Source of the DNA: Kaistella yonginensis
Lineage (GTDB): Bacteria; Bacteroidota; Bacteroidia; Flavobacteriales; Weeksellaceae
Assembly: GCF_030409525.1 (NCBI RefSeq)
Contig: NZ_JAUFQB010000058.1
Span: 1-64,000 of the forward strand
Length of the DNA: 64,000 nucleotides
Direction of reading: 5' to 3'
The notes under the pieces were generated by a model. It searched no databases and was not told the DNA's origin. It worked only from the letters and a program-made list of their open reading frames with translations. Made by a program: the position numbers and the translations under genes. Positions 36,069 through 44,513 of the stretch are shown here, piece after piece (within the stretch, counting starts at the first letter, position 1; each line of letters starts with the position of its first letter).

Positions 36069-36644
36069 ATGAAAGCAACTCACATCATATCTCAAGAAAC
36101 ACCAAAGAATTTTATCTTTAAAAATTTATTCTTAGTAGGAGCCATAGCTGCACTTACTTTGACCGCTTGTACAAAAGACAATGCAATCGCTGAAAAATCT
36201 TTAGACCAACAAAAAATTGAGTTCCAACAAAGACAACTCGAGATTGAGCAACAGAAGCTAGCCATTGAAAAAGAAAAAATGGCATATGAAACTCAAAAGA
36301 AAATGGATAGTATTACAGAAGCGAAACAAGCGGTAGCTGCAGCACCCAGACCTCAAGTGATCAGAGAAACCAAAACTGTTTACGTGAATAATACCCCAAG
36401 ACAGGTCGCCTCTTCTGGCTCAAATACTGGCGCTTCTCAAGGAACTACCCAAAAACAAGGCATGAGTAAAGCCGCAAAAGGCACCATTATTGGGACCGTA
36501 GGTGGTGCCGCTGCAGGTGCAATTATCAATAAGAAAAACCGTGGCGTAGGTGCAGTAGTTGGTGGCGTTGTGGGTGGAGCAACCGGTTATACCATCGGTA
36601 GAGCTGGCGACAGAAAAGATGGTCGGGTGCAACCAAAAAATTAA
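36069..36644 (+). CDS. Glycine-zipper lipoprotein (YMGG-like)
   Basis: The 191-residue protein has an N-terminal extension, then a membrane segment and lipobox (IAALTLTAC), a charged coiled-coil region (QQRQLEIEQQKLAIEKEKMA), a linker rich in Ala, Pro, Ser and Thr, and a C-terminal glycine zipper (GTIIGTVGGAAAGAIIN, then GAVVGGVVGGATGYTIG). YMGG-type zippers insert in or line membranes. The role is unknown; stress-induced envelope proteins often look like this. A very strong terminator follows. Confidence 0.8.
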   Translation: MKATHIISQETPKNFIFKNLFLVGAIAALTLTACTKDNAIAEKSLDQQKIEFQQRQLEIEQQKLAIEKEKMAYETQKKMDSITEAKQAVAAAPRPQVIRETKTVYVNNTPRQVASSGSNTGASQGTTQKQGMSKAAKGTIIGTVGGAAAGAIINKKNRGVGAVVGGVVGGATGYTIGRAGDRKDGRVQPKN

Positions 36645-36664
36645 AAAATCACTTTTTATAGTTT

Positions 36665-36698
36665 AAAAAGATTGCTTATTTTTAAGCAATCTTTTTTT
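36665..36698 (+). terminator. Strong intrinsic terminator
   Basis: A 14-bp perfect stem (AAAAAGATTGCTTA with TAAGCAATCTTTTT) closes a TTTT loop and is followed by more T. It ends exactly at the ATG of the next gene (36699). Confidence 0.9.
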
Positions 36699-38324
36699 AT
36701 GCTTTATATCGTATTGATGCTAATTTTGTTGCTCCCAACTTTAGCAGGTTTAGGAGCCACGCTCACGAAAATTTCCGGAGGCTATTCCCAAAAAATTGCG
36801 GTTCAAATTTTGAGCGGTATTTTCTTGGTAAGCGTTATCTTCACAGGCCTCGCTTTTTTCATTCCACTTAATATTTACGTAGAAATAGGTACTTTACTAA
36901 TTGGAACAACCGCCTTTTTCTACTTTAAAATTAATTTGGAATTTTGGAATTTTGTTAGTCAAAATTCTATTGCATTTCTGAGCATTTCACTTTTGATAAT
37001 ATTCTTTGGCTCTTATTATCCTTTTATATTAGACCATTTCGGCTATTATGTACCCACAATAAAATGGCTTTCGGAAATCGGCTTGGTCCAGGGAATTTCT
37101 AATCTGGACTTGCTCTTGGGTCAAAATTCCCTCTGGCATATTTTTCAAGCTGGATTTTCAAATTTTTCTGATCCTTTTCTAAGGCTGAATGTGTTGGTAC
37201 TTATTACGTATTTAATTTATGTCTTAGAGCAGAAAACATGGATTCATTTGGCATTTTTTCCCGTCCTGTTTCTCTTCACCCAATCGCCGTCTGCTGATTT
37301 GCCAGCAATCGTTTTTTCGTTGATTGTCTTAAATGAAGTTTTTAATTCGACCAGAAATCTACCCTTTATTTTTGCAGTTTCAGTATTTGTAGTTGCGGTA
37401 AAACCCACGATGATTTGGCTGCCGATTTTGGTTTCTCTTTATGGTTTTGTAGTGCTCAAAAACAATTATAAATTCTTTATTCCGGGAATTTTACTGTTCC
37501 TGCTTTTTGTTTTTAAAAACATCTGGACTTTCGGCTTCCCAATATTTCCCGTCCAATTAATTGATCTTGGGTTTTCCTGGAGACCAAATGCGGACTTGCT
37601 TTTTAATTCTTCCAAAGTTGCGATTATGAAAACCTACGACATGCAATATTCGTATGAAGAAATCCAACAGTTTTCCAGAATTGACTATCTAAAAAACTGG
37701 TTTTTTTTGGAGGGAATCAAAGGTAAAATCCATCTTCTATTCATTGGTAGTCTGGCAATCTTCATTGTCTTTGCGGTTGTAAAAAATTCAAAAATAATTT
37801 GGATCTTGCTTTTTTCAATACTCCTAAAAAGCATATTAATCTTACTGTTCTCTGCCCAATACCGCTTCTTTTTCGATGTTTTTTTTGTGATTATATTTGT
37901 TCTCTTTTATCATAATATAACCAAAAACTTTTCGCTCCTCCTTTTCAGCACTTTATCAATTTTTTTCGCAGCTTTTCTATCGTTCCCAAATTTGGTTCAA
38001 ACACACCTGCCAAGTTTTAAATTGGGCAATTTCATGACAGGCTTTGACAAGACTCAATTGCTAAGACCCGCCTCTTTTGTCTATAAAAAGCACAAAACGC
38101 ACCAAATCGGCAATTTAAAATTCAATGTAGTTGATGGTTATATTTTCAGTTTCGACACTCCGATTCCGGCGATTTCACCCCAATTTATTCAAGAGGATTT
38201 AGATGCGGGAATTTTTCCCCAACTAAAAGGTAAAACTTTAAAAAAAGGTTTCATCTGGCGGAAAATAACCACGGCAGAAAAAGAGAAAATTCAAGTAATT
38301 CTAAAAGATTTTTCACTTAAATAA
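36699..38324 (+). CDS. Large multi-pass membrane protein
   Basis: I chose the Met at 36699 (MLYIVLM); the frame's earlier TTG at 36672 lies inside the terminator stem. The protein has about 541 residues with 10-12 hydrophobic helices. Motifs such as DHFGYYVPTIKWLSE and GLVQGISNLDLLLGQNSLWH recall, from memory, LIC_10190-type membrane proteins, which resemble GT-C glycosyltransferases, but I see no firm catalytic motif. It may make or modify a surface glycan. No independent promoter is visible; transcription must read through the terminator or begin within it. aroC follows at 51 bp. Confidence 0.65.
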   Translation: MLYIVLMLILLLPTLAGLGATLTKISGGYSQKIAVQILSGIFLVSVIFTGLAFFIPLNIYVEIGTLLIGTTAFFYFKINLEFWNFVSQNSIAFLSISLLIIFFGSYYPFILDHFGYYVPTIKWLSEIGLVQGISNLDLLLGQNSLWHIFQAGFSNFSDPFLRLNVLVLITYLIYVLEQKTWIHLAFFPVLFLFTQSPSADLPAIVFSLIVLNEVFNSTRNLPFIFAVSVFVVAVKPTMIWLPILVSLYGFVVLKNNYKFFIPGILLFLLFVFKNIWTFGFPIFPVQLIDLGFSWRPNADLLFNSSKVAIMKTYDMQYSYEEIQQFSRIDYLKNWFFLEGIKGKIHLLFIGSLAIFIVFAVVKNSKIIWILLFSILLKSILILLFSAQYRFFFDVFFVIIFVLFYHNITKNFSLLLFSTLSIFFAAFLSFPNLVQTHLPSFKLGNFMTGFDKTQLLRPASFVYKKHKTHQIGNLKFNVVDGYIFSFDTPIPAISPQFIQEDLDAGIFPQLKGKTLKKGFIWRKITTAEKEKIQVILKDFSLK

Positions 38325-38363
38325 TTATTAATTAATGAACTCAATAAATTAATAAAATACCCC

Positions 38364-38371
38364 TAACTTTG
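38364..38371 (+). promoter_or_regulatory. -7 box abutting the aroC start codon
   Basis: TAACTTTG is a perfect TAnnTTTG match and its last base is 4 nt before the ATG, so the predicted transcript would be leaderless. Confidence 0.55.
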
Positions 38372-38375
38372 TATC

Positions 38376-39449
38376 ATGTTCAATTTAGGAAATTTTCTTA
38401 CGCTCTCTACCTTCGGCGAAAGTCATGGTGAGGCTTACGGCGGCATTATCAACAGTTTTCCTGCCGGCTTACCCATAAATTTAGAAGAAGTTCAACATCA
38501 ATTGGATCGCCGAAAACCTGGTCAAAGCTCGATTGTAACCCAACGAAAAGAAAGCGACACCGTGAAGTTTTTTTCGGGAATTTTTGAGGGAAAAACTACG
38601 GGAACTCCGATTGGTTTTATGATTGAAAACGAAAATCAAAAATCTAAAGATTACGATCATATTGCAAAAGCCTATCGGCCAAGCCATGCCGATTTTACCT
38701 ATGACCAAAAATTCGGAATCCGTGATTACCGTGGGGGTGGAAAATCTTCTGCCCGCGAAACCGTGAACTGGGTCGTGGCCGGAAGTATGGCAAAACAGCT
38801 TCTACCCACCAACGTAGAAATCAGTGCATACGTTTCTTCAGTCGGAGAAATTTTCTGCGAAAAACCATATCAAGATTTAGACTTTTCCAAAATTGATTCC
38901 AATGACGTCCGTTGTCCAGATCTGGAAACTGCCGAAAAAATGATTTCCAAAATCAAGGAAATTAAAAAAGAAGGGAACACCATCGGCGGCACCATTACCT
39001 GCGTGATTAAAAACTTACCTATCGGTCTTGGGGAACCTGTTTTCGGAAAACTTCAGGCCGAATTAGCCAAAGCCATGCTGAACATCAATGCCTGCAAAGG
39101 ATTTGAGTATGGCAGTGGATTTTGTGGCGCAAAAATGACCGGAAAAGACCACAACGATTTATTCAATGAAGATTTCACGACTAAAACCAATCTTTCGGGC
39201 GGAATTCAAGGTGGGATCTCCAATGGGATGGATGTTTATTTTCGACTTGCTTTCAAACCTGTCGCCACGATTTTACGTCCGCAAGACAGTTTTGATGACG
39301 ATGGAAATCCTATTATCGTTCAAGGGAAAGGTCGCCACGACCCTTGTGTTTTACCACGCGCTGTTCCTATTGTGGAGAATTTAGCCGCTTTTGTATTGGC
39401 TGATTTATACCTGATTAACAAACTCCGAAAGTACAGCGAGGACGTTTAA
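38376..39449 (+). CDS. aroC: Chorismate synthase
   Basis: The 357-residue FMN-dependent enzyme converts EPSP to chorismate, the last step of the shikimate pathway. Motifs are [18 protein letters not shown] (signature 1), [19 protein letters not shown] (signature 2, FMN site) and the C-terminal [20 protein letters not shown] (signature 3). Length is normal. No other aromatic pathway gene is near. The mRNA is probably leaderless. Confidence 0.96.
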   Translation: MFNLGNFLTLSTFGESHGEAYGGIINSFPAGLPINLEEVQHQLDRRKPGQSSIVTQRKESDTVKFFSGIFEGKTTGTPIGFMIENENQKSKDYDHIAKAYRPSHADFTYDQKFGIRDYRGGGKSSARETVNWVVAGSMAKQLLPTNVEISAYVSSVGEIFCEKPYQDLDFSKIDSNDVRCPDLETAEKMISKIKEIKKEGNTIGGTITCVIKNLPIGLGEPVFGKLQAELAKAMLNINACKGFEYGSGFCGAKMTGKDHNDLFNEDFTTKTNLSGGIQGGISNGMDVYFRLAFKPVATILRPQDSFDDDGNPIIVQGKGRHDPCVLPRAVPIVENLAAFVLADLYLINKLRKYSEDV

Positions 39450-39538
39450 ATCCCTGTTATTTAAAATTTTCTGAATGTGATTTTGATCACCTAATAATCC
39501 AAGTTTTATAATGAAATTTGTGAAAAATAAAAAAAAGA

Positions 39539-40150
39539 ATGAAAACAATGATTCTCGAACATCAAAACATTAACAACACCGAAGCCAATAAAAATTACTG
39601 GCAAAACGCTATTACTTTCGACGCCTATATGAAAATCGCAGAAGAGCGATTCCACAACAATCCTGATTCAAACGATGAGCATCAGGAATATTATGAACTT
39701 GGATTACAGCGACTTAACCGGACTATTAAAACTTATAAAGTTGATGCAGACCAAATGCAGAAATTTGAAGCTAAAAACTTTAACGGTAAGATATTAATTA
39801 TTTCAGAACCTTGGTGTGGCGATGCAAGTGCAACTGTACCTGCCGTTTCTAAATTTTTTGCTGCAGCGGGCATTGAGGTGGCCGTTTTCTTGCGAGACAG
39901 CGACCTTTCGCTCATCGATCAATTTCAAACCAATGGAACGCAGTCTATTCCGAAGGTGATTATTTTTAATGAAGATTTTTCGGTAAAAGCAGATTGGGGA
40001 CCACGACCACAATTCGGAAATGATCTTTTGAAAAAATTTAAAGAAAATCCAGACACCTATCCAAGAGAGGAATTTTACAATGATTTACAGGTGTATTACG
40101 CAAAAAATCGTGGTAAAGATGCGATTGAAGAAATCATATCGTTACTGTAA
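39539..40150 (+). CDS. Thioredoxin-fold protein with WCGDA site
   Basis: The 203-residue protein has a thioredoxin-like core with ILIISEPWCGDASATVP. The usual CxxC is reduced to a single Cys, as in the Thioredoxin_9 family of small Bacteroidota proteins. An N-terminal helical region (about 1-70) precedes it. A single-Cys site suggests a monothiol or non-redox role. The start at 39539 is an ATG; 39548 is also possible. It is followed by a hairpin and then a TlpA-like gene, giving three thioredoxin-fold genes within 4 kb. Confidence 0.8.
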   Translation: MKTMILEHQNINNTEANKNYWQNAITFDAYMKIAEERFHNNPDSNDEHQEYYELGLQRLNRTIKTYKVDADQMQKFEAKNFNGKILIISEPWCGDASATVPAVSKFFAAAGIEVAVFLRDSDLSLIDQFQTNGTQSIPKVIIFNEDFSVKADWGPRPQFGNDLLKKFKENPDTYPREEFYNDLQVYYAKNRGKDAIEEIISLL

Positions 40151-40166
40151 ATAATTTTAAATGTTA

Positions 40167-40204
40167 AATCGCAAACCTGCGTGGCGACAGGCTGGTTTGC
40201 GGTT
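40167..40204 (+). terminator. Hairpin after the WCGDA protein gene
   Basis: AATCGCAAACC pairs with GGTTTGCGGTT (about 11 bp, one wobble) across a 16-nt loop. A-rich, not T-rich, sequence follows, so it may be an RNA stability or processing structure rather than a terminator. Confidence 0.4.
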
Positions 40205-40240
40205 AAAAAACATTAGACCAATTTTTAATACAATACAATA

Positions 40241-40792
40241 ATGAAATTCCTGAAAAAGAACGCATTTTTCATTCTGGTTGCGGCATTTTTAACCGTACTT
40301 TATCTCTTCCCATCGGTAAAATTAAAATTGAAAGATCTTTTTTTTCCCATTGCAGCGATTGAAAACGCCATCACGCTAAACGATGAAGATTATGATATAC
40401 AACTCAAAGGAATTAATGTACCCAACACCAATCTGAAAAGTTTAAAAGGGAACAAACTCATTTTGCTTAATTTTTGGGGAACTTGGTGTCCGCCATGTCG
40501 GGAAGAGTGGCCAACCATCGAGCAATTATATTTGGGACGAAAAGATAAAATCGATTTCGTACTAATTGCCATGCAGGATAAAGAAGAAGATGTGATTGCA
40601 TTTATGAAGAAAAATAATTACACCGCACCTGTTTATATTGCAGAAAGCCCGATCACCAAAAATGTTTTGCCAAAAGTATTTCCCACCACTTTTCTACTCG
40701 ATAAAAACGGTAGAATTCTCTTAAAAGAAGAGGGAACCAAAGACTGGAATTCTAAGTCAACCAATTCATTTATCGACAATGTCACGCAGTAA
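40241..40792 (+). CDS. TlpA family disulfide reductase
   Basis: The 183-residue protein has an N-terminal membrane anchor (AFFILVAAFLTVLYLFP) and a periplasmic thioredoxin domain with NFWGTWCPPCREEWP, the TlpA/ResA active site WCPPC. The cis-Pro region (FPTTFLLDKNG) is intact. It likely reduces periplasmic disulfides, for instance in cytochrome c maturation. It is followed by a DUF1232 gene at 72 bp. Confidence 0.88.
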   Translation: MKFLKKNAFFILVAAFLTVLYLFPSVKLKLKDLFFPIAAIENAITLNDEDYDIQLKGINVPNTNLKSLKGNKLILLNFWGTWCPPCREEWPTIEQLYLGRKDKIDFVLIAMQDKEEDVIAFMKKNNYTAPVYIAESPITKNVLPKVFPTTFLLDKNGRILLKEEGTKDWNSKSTNSFIDNVTQ

Positions 40793-40864
40793 TTTAACTA
40801 AAATTACGAATTGATGGTATGAATTTTGTGACTAATTGTTCGTTATAAAAAATTAAAATACACA

Positions 40865-41206
40865 ATGAAAGCATCAAAAATTCAGTTGGCAAAAGAAGCA
40901 TTTAAGCATAAAGGATTTATCTCAAAAATTCCTGTCATTATCCGGATGATCAAGTCGGCAACCAAAAAAGGCGGTTACAAACCTCAGTTAAAAAACGTAC
41001 TTGTACCCGGTTTGGTTTTGCTTTATCTGGTTTCACCCATTGATATTATCCCGGATATGATTCCTATCATCGGTGTATTGGATGATTTTGCACTGCTCGC
41101 CTTTGCGATTCCACTTTTGGTAAAAGAAGCCGAAAAGTTTGTCGCTTGGGAAGCTTCAAAAAAGTACGATGGTCCTACAATCGAAGAAGCCGAGATTATC
41201 TCTTAA
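40865..41206 (+). CDS. DUF1232 (YkvA-type) membrane protein
   Basis: The 113-residue protein has the DUF1232 core: LLYLVSPIDIIPDMIPIIGV followed by LDDFALLAFAIPLLVKE, with acidic helices at the end. This YkvA-type family occurs widely in bacteria; its function is unknown. The N-terminus is basic (lysine-rich) and probably cytoplasmic. A perfect terminator lies 15 bp past the stop. Confidence 0.85.
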   Translation: MKASKIQLAKEAFKHKGFISKIPVIIRMIKSATKKGGYKPQLKNVLVPGLVLLYLVSPIDIIPDMIPIIGVLDDFALLAFAIPLLVKEAEKFVAWEASKKYDGPTIEEAEIIS

Positions 41207-41220
41207 TCCATAAAAAATGA

Positions 41221-41251
41221 AGACCGTTCCCAAAAAGGAGCGGTTTTTTTT
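41221..41251 (+). terminator. Terminator of the TlpA/DUF1232 genes
   Basis: CCGTTCC (41224-41230) pairs with GGAGCGG (41237-41243) around CAAAAA (one G-T), flanked by A/T pairs and followed by a run of eight T. Confidence 0.8.
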
Positions 41252-41423
41252 GGAATACCAGGATTATCGCTTCTTAAAAAACAGGTCTGGCTTTAGATTA
41301 AAAATTCCCGTGTCGATTTTAATATCAAATTCAATTCCCTTTAAATTATTAAAATTTGCAATGCTTGGGATCTGTGAAATCTTAAAGCGGAAACTTTAAC
41401 CCTTTTTATTCAAAAAAAATAAG

Positions 41424-41431
41424 GAAATTTG
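41424..41431 (+). promoter_or_regulatory. Near-consensus -7 box abutting miaA
   Basis: GAAATTTG differs from TAnnTTTG only at its first base. Its final G is 4 nt before the GTG start codon of miaA, the same spacing as at aroC and the Pif1-like gene. Confidence 0.4.
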
Positions 41432-41435
41432 CAGC

Positions 41436-42344
41436 GTGAAAAAACTCATCTCCATTATCGGAACTACAGGAATTGGCAAAACAAAACTCGCCATCGAAAT
41501 TGCAAAACATTTCGAGACCGAAATTATTTCCTGTGATTCTCGGCAATTTTTCAAAGAAATGAATATCGGGACTGCTACCCCATCAAAAGAAGAGTTGGCA
41601 GAAGTTCCGCACCATTTCATTCAACATCTTTCGGTAGAAGATTATTATTCCATCGGACAATTCGAGAAAGACGCGATAGAAAAAATCGAGGAACTTTTTC
41701 AGAAACATGATATCGTGGTTTTGGTGGGCGGAAGCATGATGTACGAAAAAGCGGTCATCGGAGGACTTCACGATTTACCCGAAGCCAACGAAGAAAACCA
41801 ACATAAACTGGAGCAGATTTTAGAAGAAGACGGCATTGAAAAACTTCAACATATTTTGAAGGAATTAGATCCAGAATACTTTGATAAAGTAGACAGAGAC
41901 AATCCGAGGAGATTATTTCGCGCCATTGATATTATCTGGCAAACTGGGAAAACCTACAGCAAAAATATTGCACCACAAATGAATCAGCGGGATTTTGAGG
42001 TGATCAGGATTGGACTGCAAGCACCACGTGAAACTATTTACGAAAGAATTAATCAACGCGTAGATCTGATGGTAGAAAACGGTTTATTAAACGAGGCAGA
42101 ATCATTAATTCCTTTTAAAAATAATCTAGCTTTACAAACCGTCGGTTATTCCGAACTCTTCAAATATTTTGGGAGAATCTGGCCTTTGGATTTTGCTTTG
42201 GAAGAAATTAAAAAAAATTCGCGAAGATTTGCAAAACGGCAATTGACCTGGTATCGAAAAGAAGAAAACATCAACTGGGTAAATTTTGAAAATTCGGTGC
42301 AAGAATCGTTATCTTTGCTTCATACTTTAAATATCAAAAAATAA
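41436..42344 (+). CDS. miaA: tRNA dimethylallyltransferase
   Basis: The 302-residue enzyme transfers a dimethylallyl group to A37 of tRNAs reading UNN codons. The P-loop GTTGIGKT is at 9-16, the DSRQFF segment follows, and later VGGSMMYEKAVIGGL and DNPRRLFRAIDI are typical. The frame opens with GTG at 41436; no ATG lies near the N-terminus and the residues MKKLISIIG fit the family start. The gene ends 4 bp before a thioredoxin-like gene, so the two are one operon. Confidence 0.94.
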   Translation: MKKLISIIGTTGIGKTKLAIEIAKHFETEIISCDSRQFFKEMNIGTATPSKEELAEVPHHFIQHLSVEDYYSIGQFEKDAIEKIEELFQKHDIVVLVGGSMMYEKAVIGGLHDLPEANEENQHKLEQILEEDGIEKLQHILKELDPEYFDKVDRDNPRRLFRAIDIIWQTGKTYSKNIAPQMNQRDFEVIRIGLQAPRETIYERINQRVDLMVENGLLNEAESLIPFKNNLALQTVGYSELFKYFGRIWPLDFALEEIKKNSRRFAKRQLTWYRKEENINWVNFENSVQESLSLLHTLNIKK

Positions 42345-42348
42345 AACA

Positions 42349-42906
42349 ATGGCAAATACTCCTTCCAATATGATCGACCTCGGAACTAAAGCTCCTTTCT
42401 TTGAACTACCGAATCCGTCCCAAAGCAATGAAATGCAATCCTTAGAAGATCTAAAAGGTGAAAAAGGAACCCTCGTTTTTTTCATGTGTAACCACTGTCC
42501 GTTTGTACTTCATGTGGTTGATAAGTTAACTGAACTGTACGAAGATTATCAGGAACAGGGTATCGAATTTATCGCCATTAATGCCAATGATGTTGAAAAA
42601 TATCCTGCAGATTCCCCAGAAAAAATGGTTGAATTTCAGGTAGAGAGAAAATTTGATTTTCCTTATTTATATGATGAAAGTCAAGCGATTGCAAAAGCCT
42701 ACGAGGCAGCTTGTACGCCCGATTTTTTCTTTTTTGATGACAAATTAGATTTAATTTACCGCGGACAAATGGATGACTCCAGACCGGGAAATCAAAAAGA
42801 AATCACAGGTGAAGATTTAATTATCGCCTTCGAAAATCTATTGGCTGGCGCACCACAGGAAGAAATTCAGAAACCAAGTATGGGTTGTAATATCAAATGG
42901 AAGTAA
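42349..42906 (+). CDS. Thioredoxin family (AhpC/TSA-like) protein
   Basis: The 185-residue protein is peroxiredoxin/TlpA-like with the active-site LVFFMCNHCPFVLHVVD, a CxxC (CNHC) that is a distinct Bacteroidota and proteobacterial variant. Other segments are IEFIAINANDVEKYPAD, PYLYDESQAIAKAY and the C-terminal KPSMGCNIKWK, which adds another Cys. No signal peptide is seen, so it is cytoplasmic. It is likely co-transcribed with miaA. Confidence 0.88.
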   Translation: MANTPSNMIDLGTKAPFFELPNPSQSNEMQSLEDLKGEKGTLVFFMCNHCPFVLHVVDKLTELYEDYQEQGIEFIAINANDVEKYPADSPEKMVEFQVERKFDFPYLYDESQAIAKAYEAACTPDFFFFDDKLDLIYRGQMDDSRPGNQKEITGEDLIIAFENLLAGAPQEEIQKPSMGCNIKWK

Positions 42907-42912
42907 TAATAA

Positions 42913-42971
42913 GAGCCAAGTAAAAAGTAAAAAGAGCCAAGTATACGCATTACTTGGCTCTTTTTACTTTT
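42913..42971. terminator. Bidirectional terminator made from 21-bp repeats (copy 3)
   Basis: A 21-bp perfect stem (42923-42943 with 42951-42971) closes a 7-nt loop between two convergent genes and gives T runs on both strands. GAGCCAAGTA also repeats at 42913 and 42934 (period 21), so each arm is the same unit that occurs at 17465 and 29678. Confidence 0.85.
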
Positions 42972-42982
42972 ACCTTTTTACT

Positions 42983-43618
42983 TTAAAAAAAGGGACTGTA
43001 ATTTTTCTCATATCCAATCGTAGTCGGATTACCGTGACCGTTATAGACTTTGGTATCTTGGTCCAGAACAAAAAGTTTTGACTTGATATTGCTGATGAGT
43101 TCTTCATGACTTCCCTTGTACAAATCGGTTCTGCCTATGCTTCCTTCAAACAAAACATCTCCAGAAATCATGAATTTTTGCTTTTCATTATGAAAAGCAA
43201 TGCTTCCAGGTGAATGGCCGGGAACGTGAATAATTTTAAATTCATCTTTTCCCAACCTGAGAATTTCAGTTTCTTTTACATAAGAAATTTTTCCTACAAA
43301 TGGTTTGAAGAAAAAGCCGAATCGATTGGCATCCATTGGATTTCGGTCCAACATTTCCTGTTCAAGTGGATGCATTACCACGGGAACTTGGTATTTGTCA
43401 TAGGCCTTCTGCAACCCTAAAACGTGATCGATGTGTGCGTGGGTCAATAGTATATTCTTAACTTTTAAATCATTGTCAGCAATAAATTGTTCTAAAACAT
43501 TGGTTTCTTCGTCAGTGAAATTTCCGGGATCGATGATGTAAGCGTCTTTGTCGTCATTATAAACGATATAGGTATTCTGTGAAAAGGGATTAAATGTAAA
43601 CGATTTGATCTGAAACAT
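42983..43618 (-). CDS. MBL-fold metallohydrolase (YcbL / glyoxalase II-like)
   Basis: The 211-residue protein has the metallo-beta-lactamase fold with THAHIDHVLG (HxHxDH), HVPGHSPGS (third His), SGDVLFEGSIGRTD (Asp ligand) and NGHGNPT (last His). It is a short single-domain form like YcbL, without the glyoxalase II C-terminal domain; hydrolysis of a glutathione or other thioester is only a family-based guess. A TAAATTTG box lies 14 nt upstream. Confidence 0.9.
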   Translation of the reverse strand: MFQIKSFTFNPFSQNTYIVYNDDKDAYIIDPGNFTDEETNVLEQFIADNDLKVKNILLTHAHIDHVLGLQKAYDKYQVPVVMHPLEQEMLDRNPMDANRFGFFFKPFVGKISYVKETEILRLGKDEFKIIHVPGHSPGSIAFHNEKQKFMISGDVLFEGSIGRTDLYKGSHEELISNIKSKLFVLDQDTKVYNGHGNPTTIGYEKNYSPFF

Positions 43619-43632
43619 TGATTTATTTTTTA

Positions 43633-43640
43633 CAAATTTA
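43633..43640 (-). promoter_or_regulatory. -7 box of the MBL hydrolase gene
   Basis: The minus strand reads TAAATTTG (TAnnTTTG), 14 nt before the start codon. Confidence 0.5.
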
Positions 43641-43753
43641 AGGGCTATTTTTTTAAAACCACAAATGGCGCAAAGAATTTAAGTTCTTTATTACCTAAAA
43701 GCTTGAGAAAGTTGGAAGATAAAAAATTCGAGTTCGATTCATCGATCAATAAA

Positions 43754-44257
43754 CTATTTTCTAAAATCCCAAGGCGCCACTGGATTTTTATCTGCCCAGA
43801 GTCCGATTTTATTTTTGCGGGCACTATTTTCTAATTGTGCATACTCGATGCTGCTAGAATATCTTTTATAATGCCAGGCTAAACCAGATTTTAGCATTTC
43901 TTTATTGAGGCAGACTTTATTTTCTAAAAATATTTCTGCAATCATCCTTCCGCGAGAATCGTAAGATCCTTTTTTTCCATTGCTAATGATTGTGACCGTT
44001 TTTCCAAAAGCGAGCGCGGCAAGTTTTTGTTTGGAAACAGTACCAAAGGCCTGCTTTTTTTCCGGCGCATCGATATGTTCTAAGCGCAGGGTCATGGGCA
44101 ACTGGTAATATAAAACCTCAACAGTGTCGCCGTCTTTAATGCCAATTATTTTTACTTTGAGAAGGAGTTGGTTGGTTGGCGAGGCTTTTTGTGAGGACGC
44201 TGGAACAATGTAATTGCCAAAAAACAGAAAGCTAAATAAAGGGATTAATTTTCGCAT
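43754..44257 (-). CDS. Secreted thermonuclease-family protein
   Basis: The 167-residue protein starts with a signal peptide (IPLFSFLFFGNYIVPASS) and carries a staphylococcal-nuclease domain: KDGDTVEVLYYQLPMTLRLEHIDAPE, with the catalytic Arg in RLEHIDAPE, then YDSRGRMIAEIFL and ALFWADKNP-like GLWADKNPVAPWDF at the end. The fold and catalytic residues indicate a calcium-dependent nuclease. Secretion to the periplasm or outside is likely. Confidence 0.88.
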   Translation of the reverse strand: MRKLIPLFSFLFFGNYIVPASSQKASPTNQLLLKVKIIGIKDGDTVEVLYYQLPMTLRLEHIDAPEKKQAFGTVSKQKLAALAFGKTVTIISNGKKGSYDSRGRMIAEIFLENKVCLNKEMLKSGLAWHYKRYSSSIEYAQLENSARKNKIGLWADKNPVAPWDFRK

Positions 44258-44428
44258 TGCTAAAACAATAATATTTTTGAGGAAGATAGGAATTTCTAAA
44301 GGTTTTTTAAACTTTTAGTTGGTATTTCTGGGTGGTTTAGTGTGGCGCGAGCGAAGCGAGCGTCGAAAAGTGTGGAAGGTCAGCTTGTCTTTGTTTTGGG
44401 TGAACAAGACCTAAATTTCGTATTACCC

Positions 44429-44513
44429 TGCGCCCCGGCCTGAATGGAGCTCTTTTTGTGCAGCGCAGCGGAACAAAAAAGCGGGAATGGAGGACGGAAA
44501 AGGCGCCCAAATA
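44429..44513. repeat. Dispersed structured element, copy C
   Basis: The shortest copy: CTGCGCCCCGGCCTGAATGG and GAGCTCTTTTT at one end, AAAAAAGCGGGAATGGAGGA and GGCGCCCAAATA at the other. The centre (GTGCAGCGCAGCGGAAC) contributes GT and AC, which extend the T/A arms (TTTTTGT with ACAAAAA). It shares the ends but not the centre of copies A and B. Confidence 0.75.

Noticed and set aside
36672-36698. Upstream TTG start for the large membrane protein
   Set aside because: The nine extra codons are the terminator stem-loop and T run; the ATG at 36699 gives a normal membrane-protein N-terminus.
37010-37030. TTTGGCTCTT copy resembling the 21-bp repeat
   Set aside because: It is a single occurrence inside a coding region with no second unit 21 bp away.
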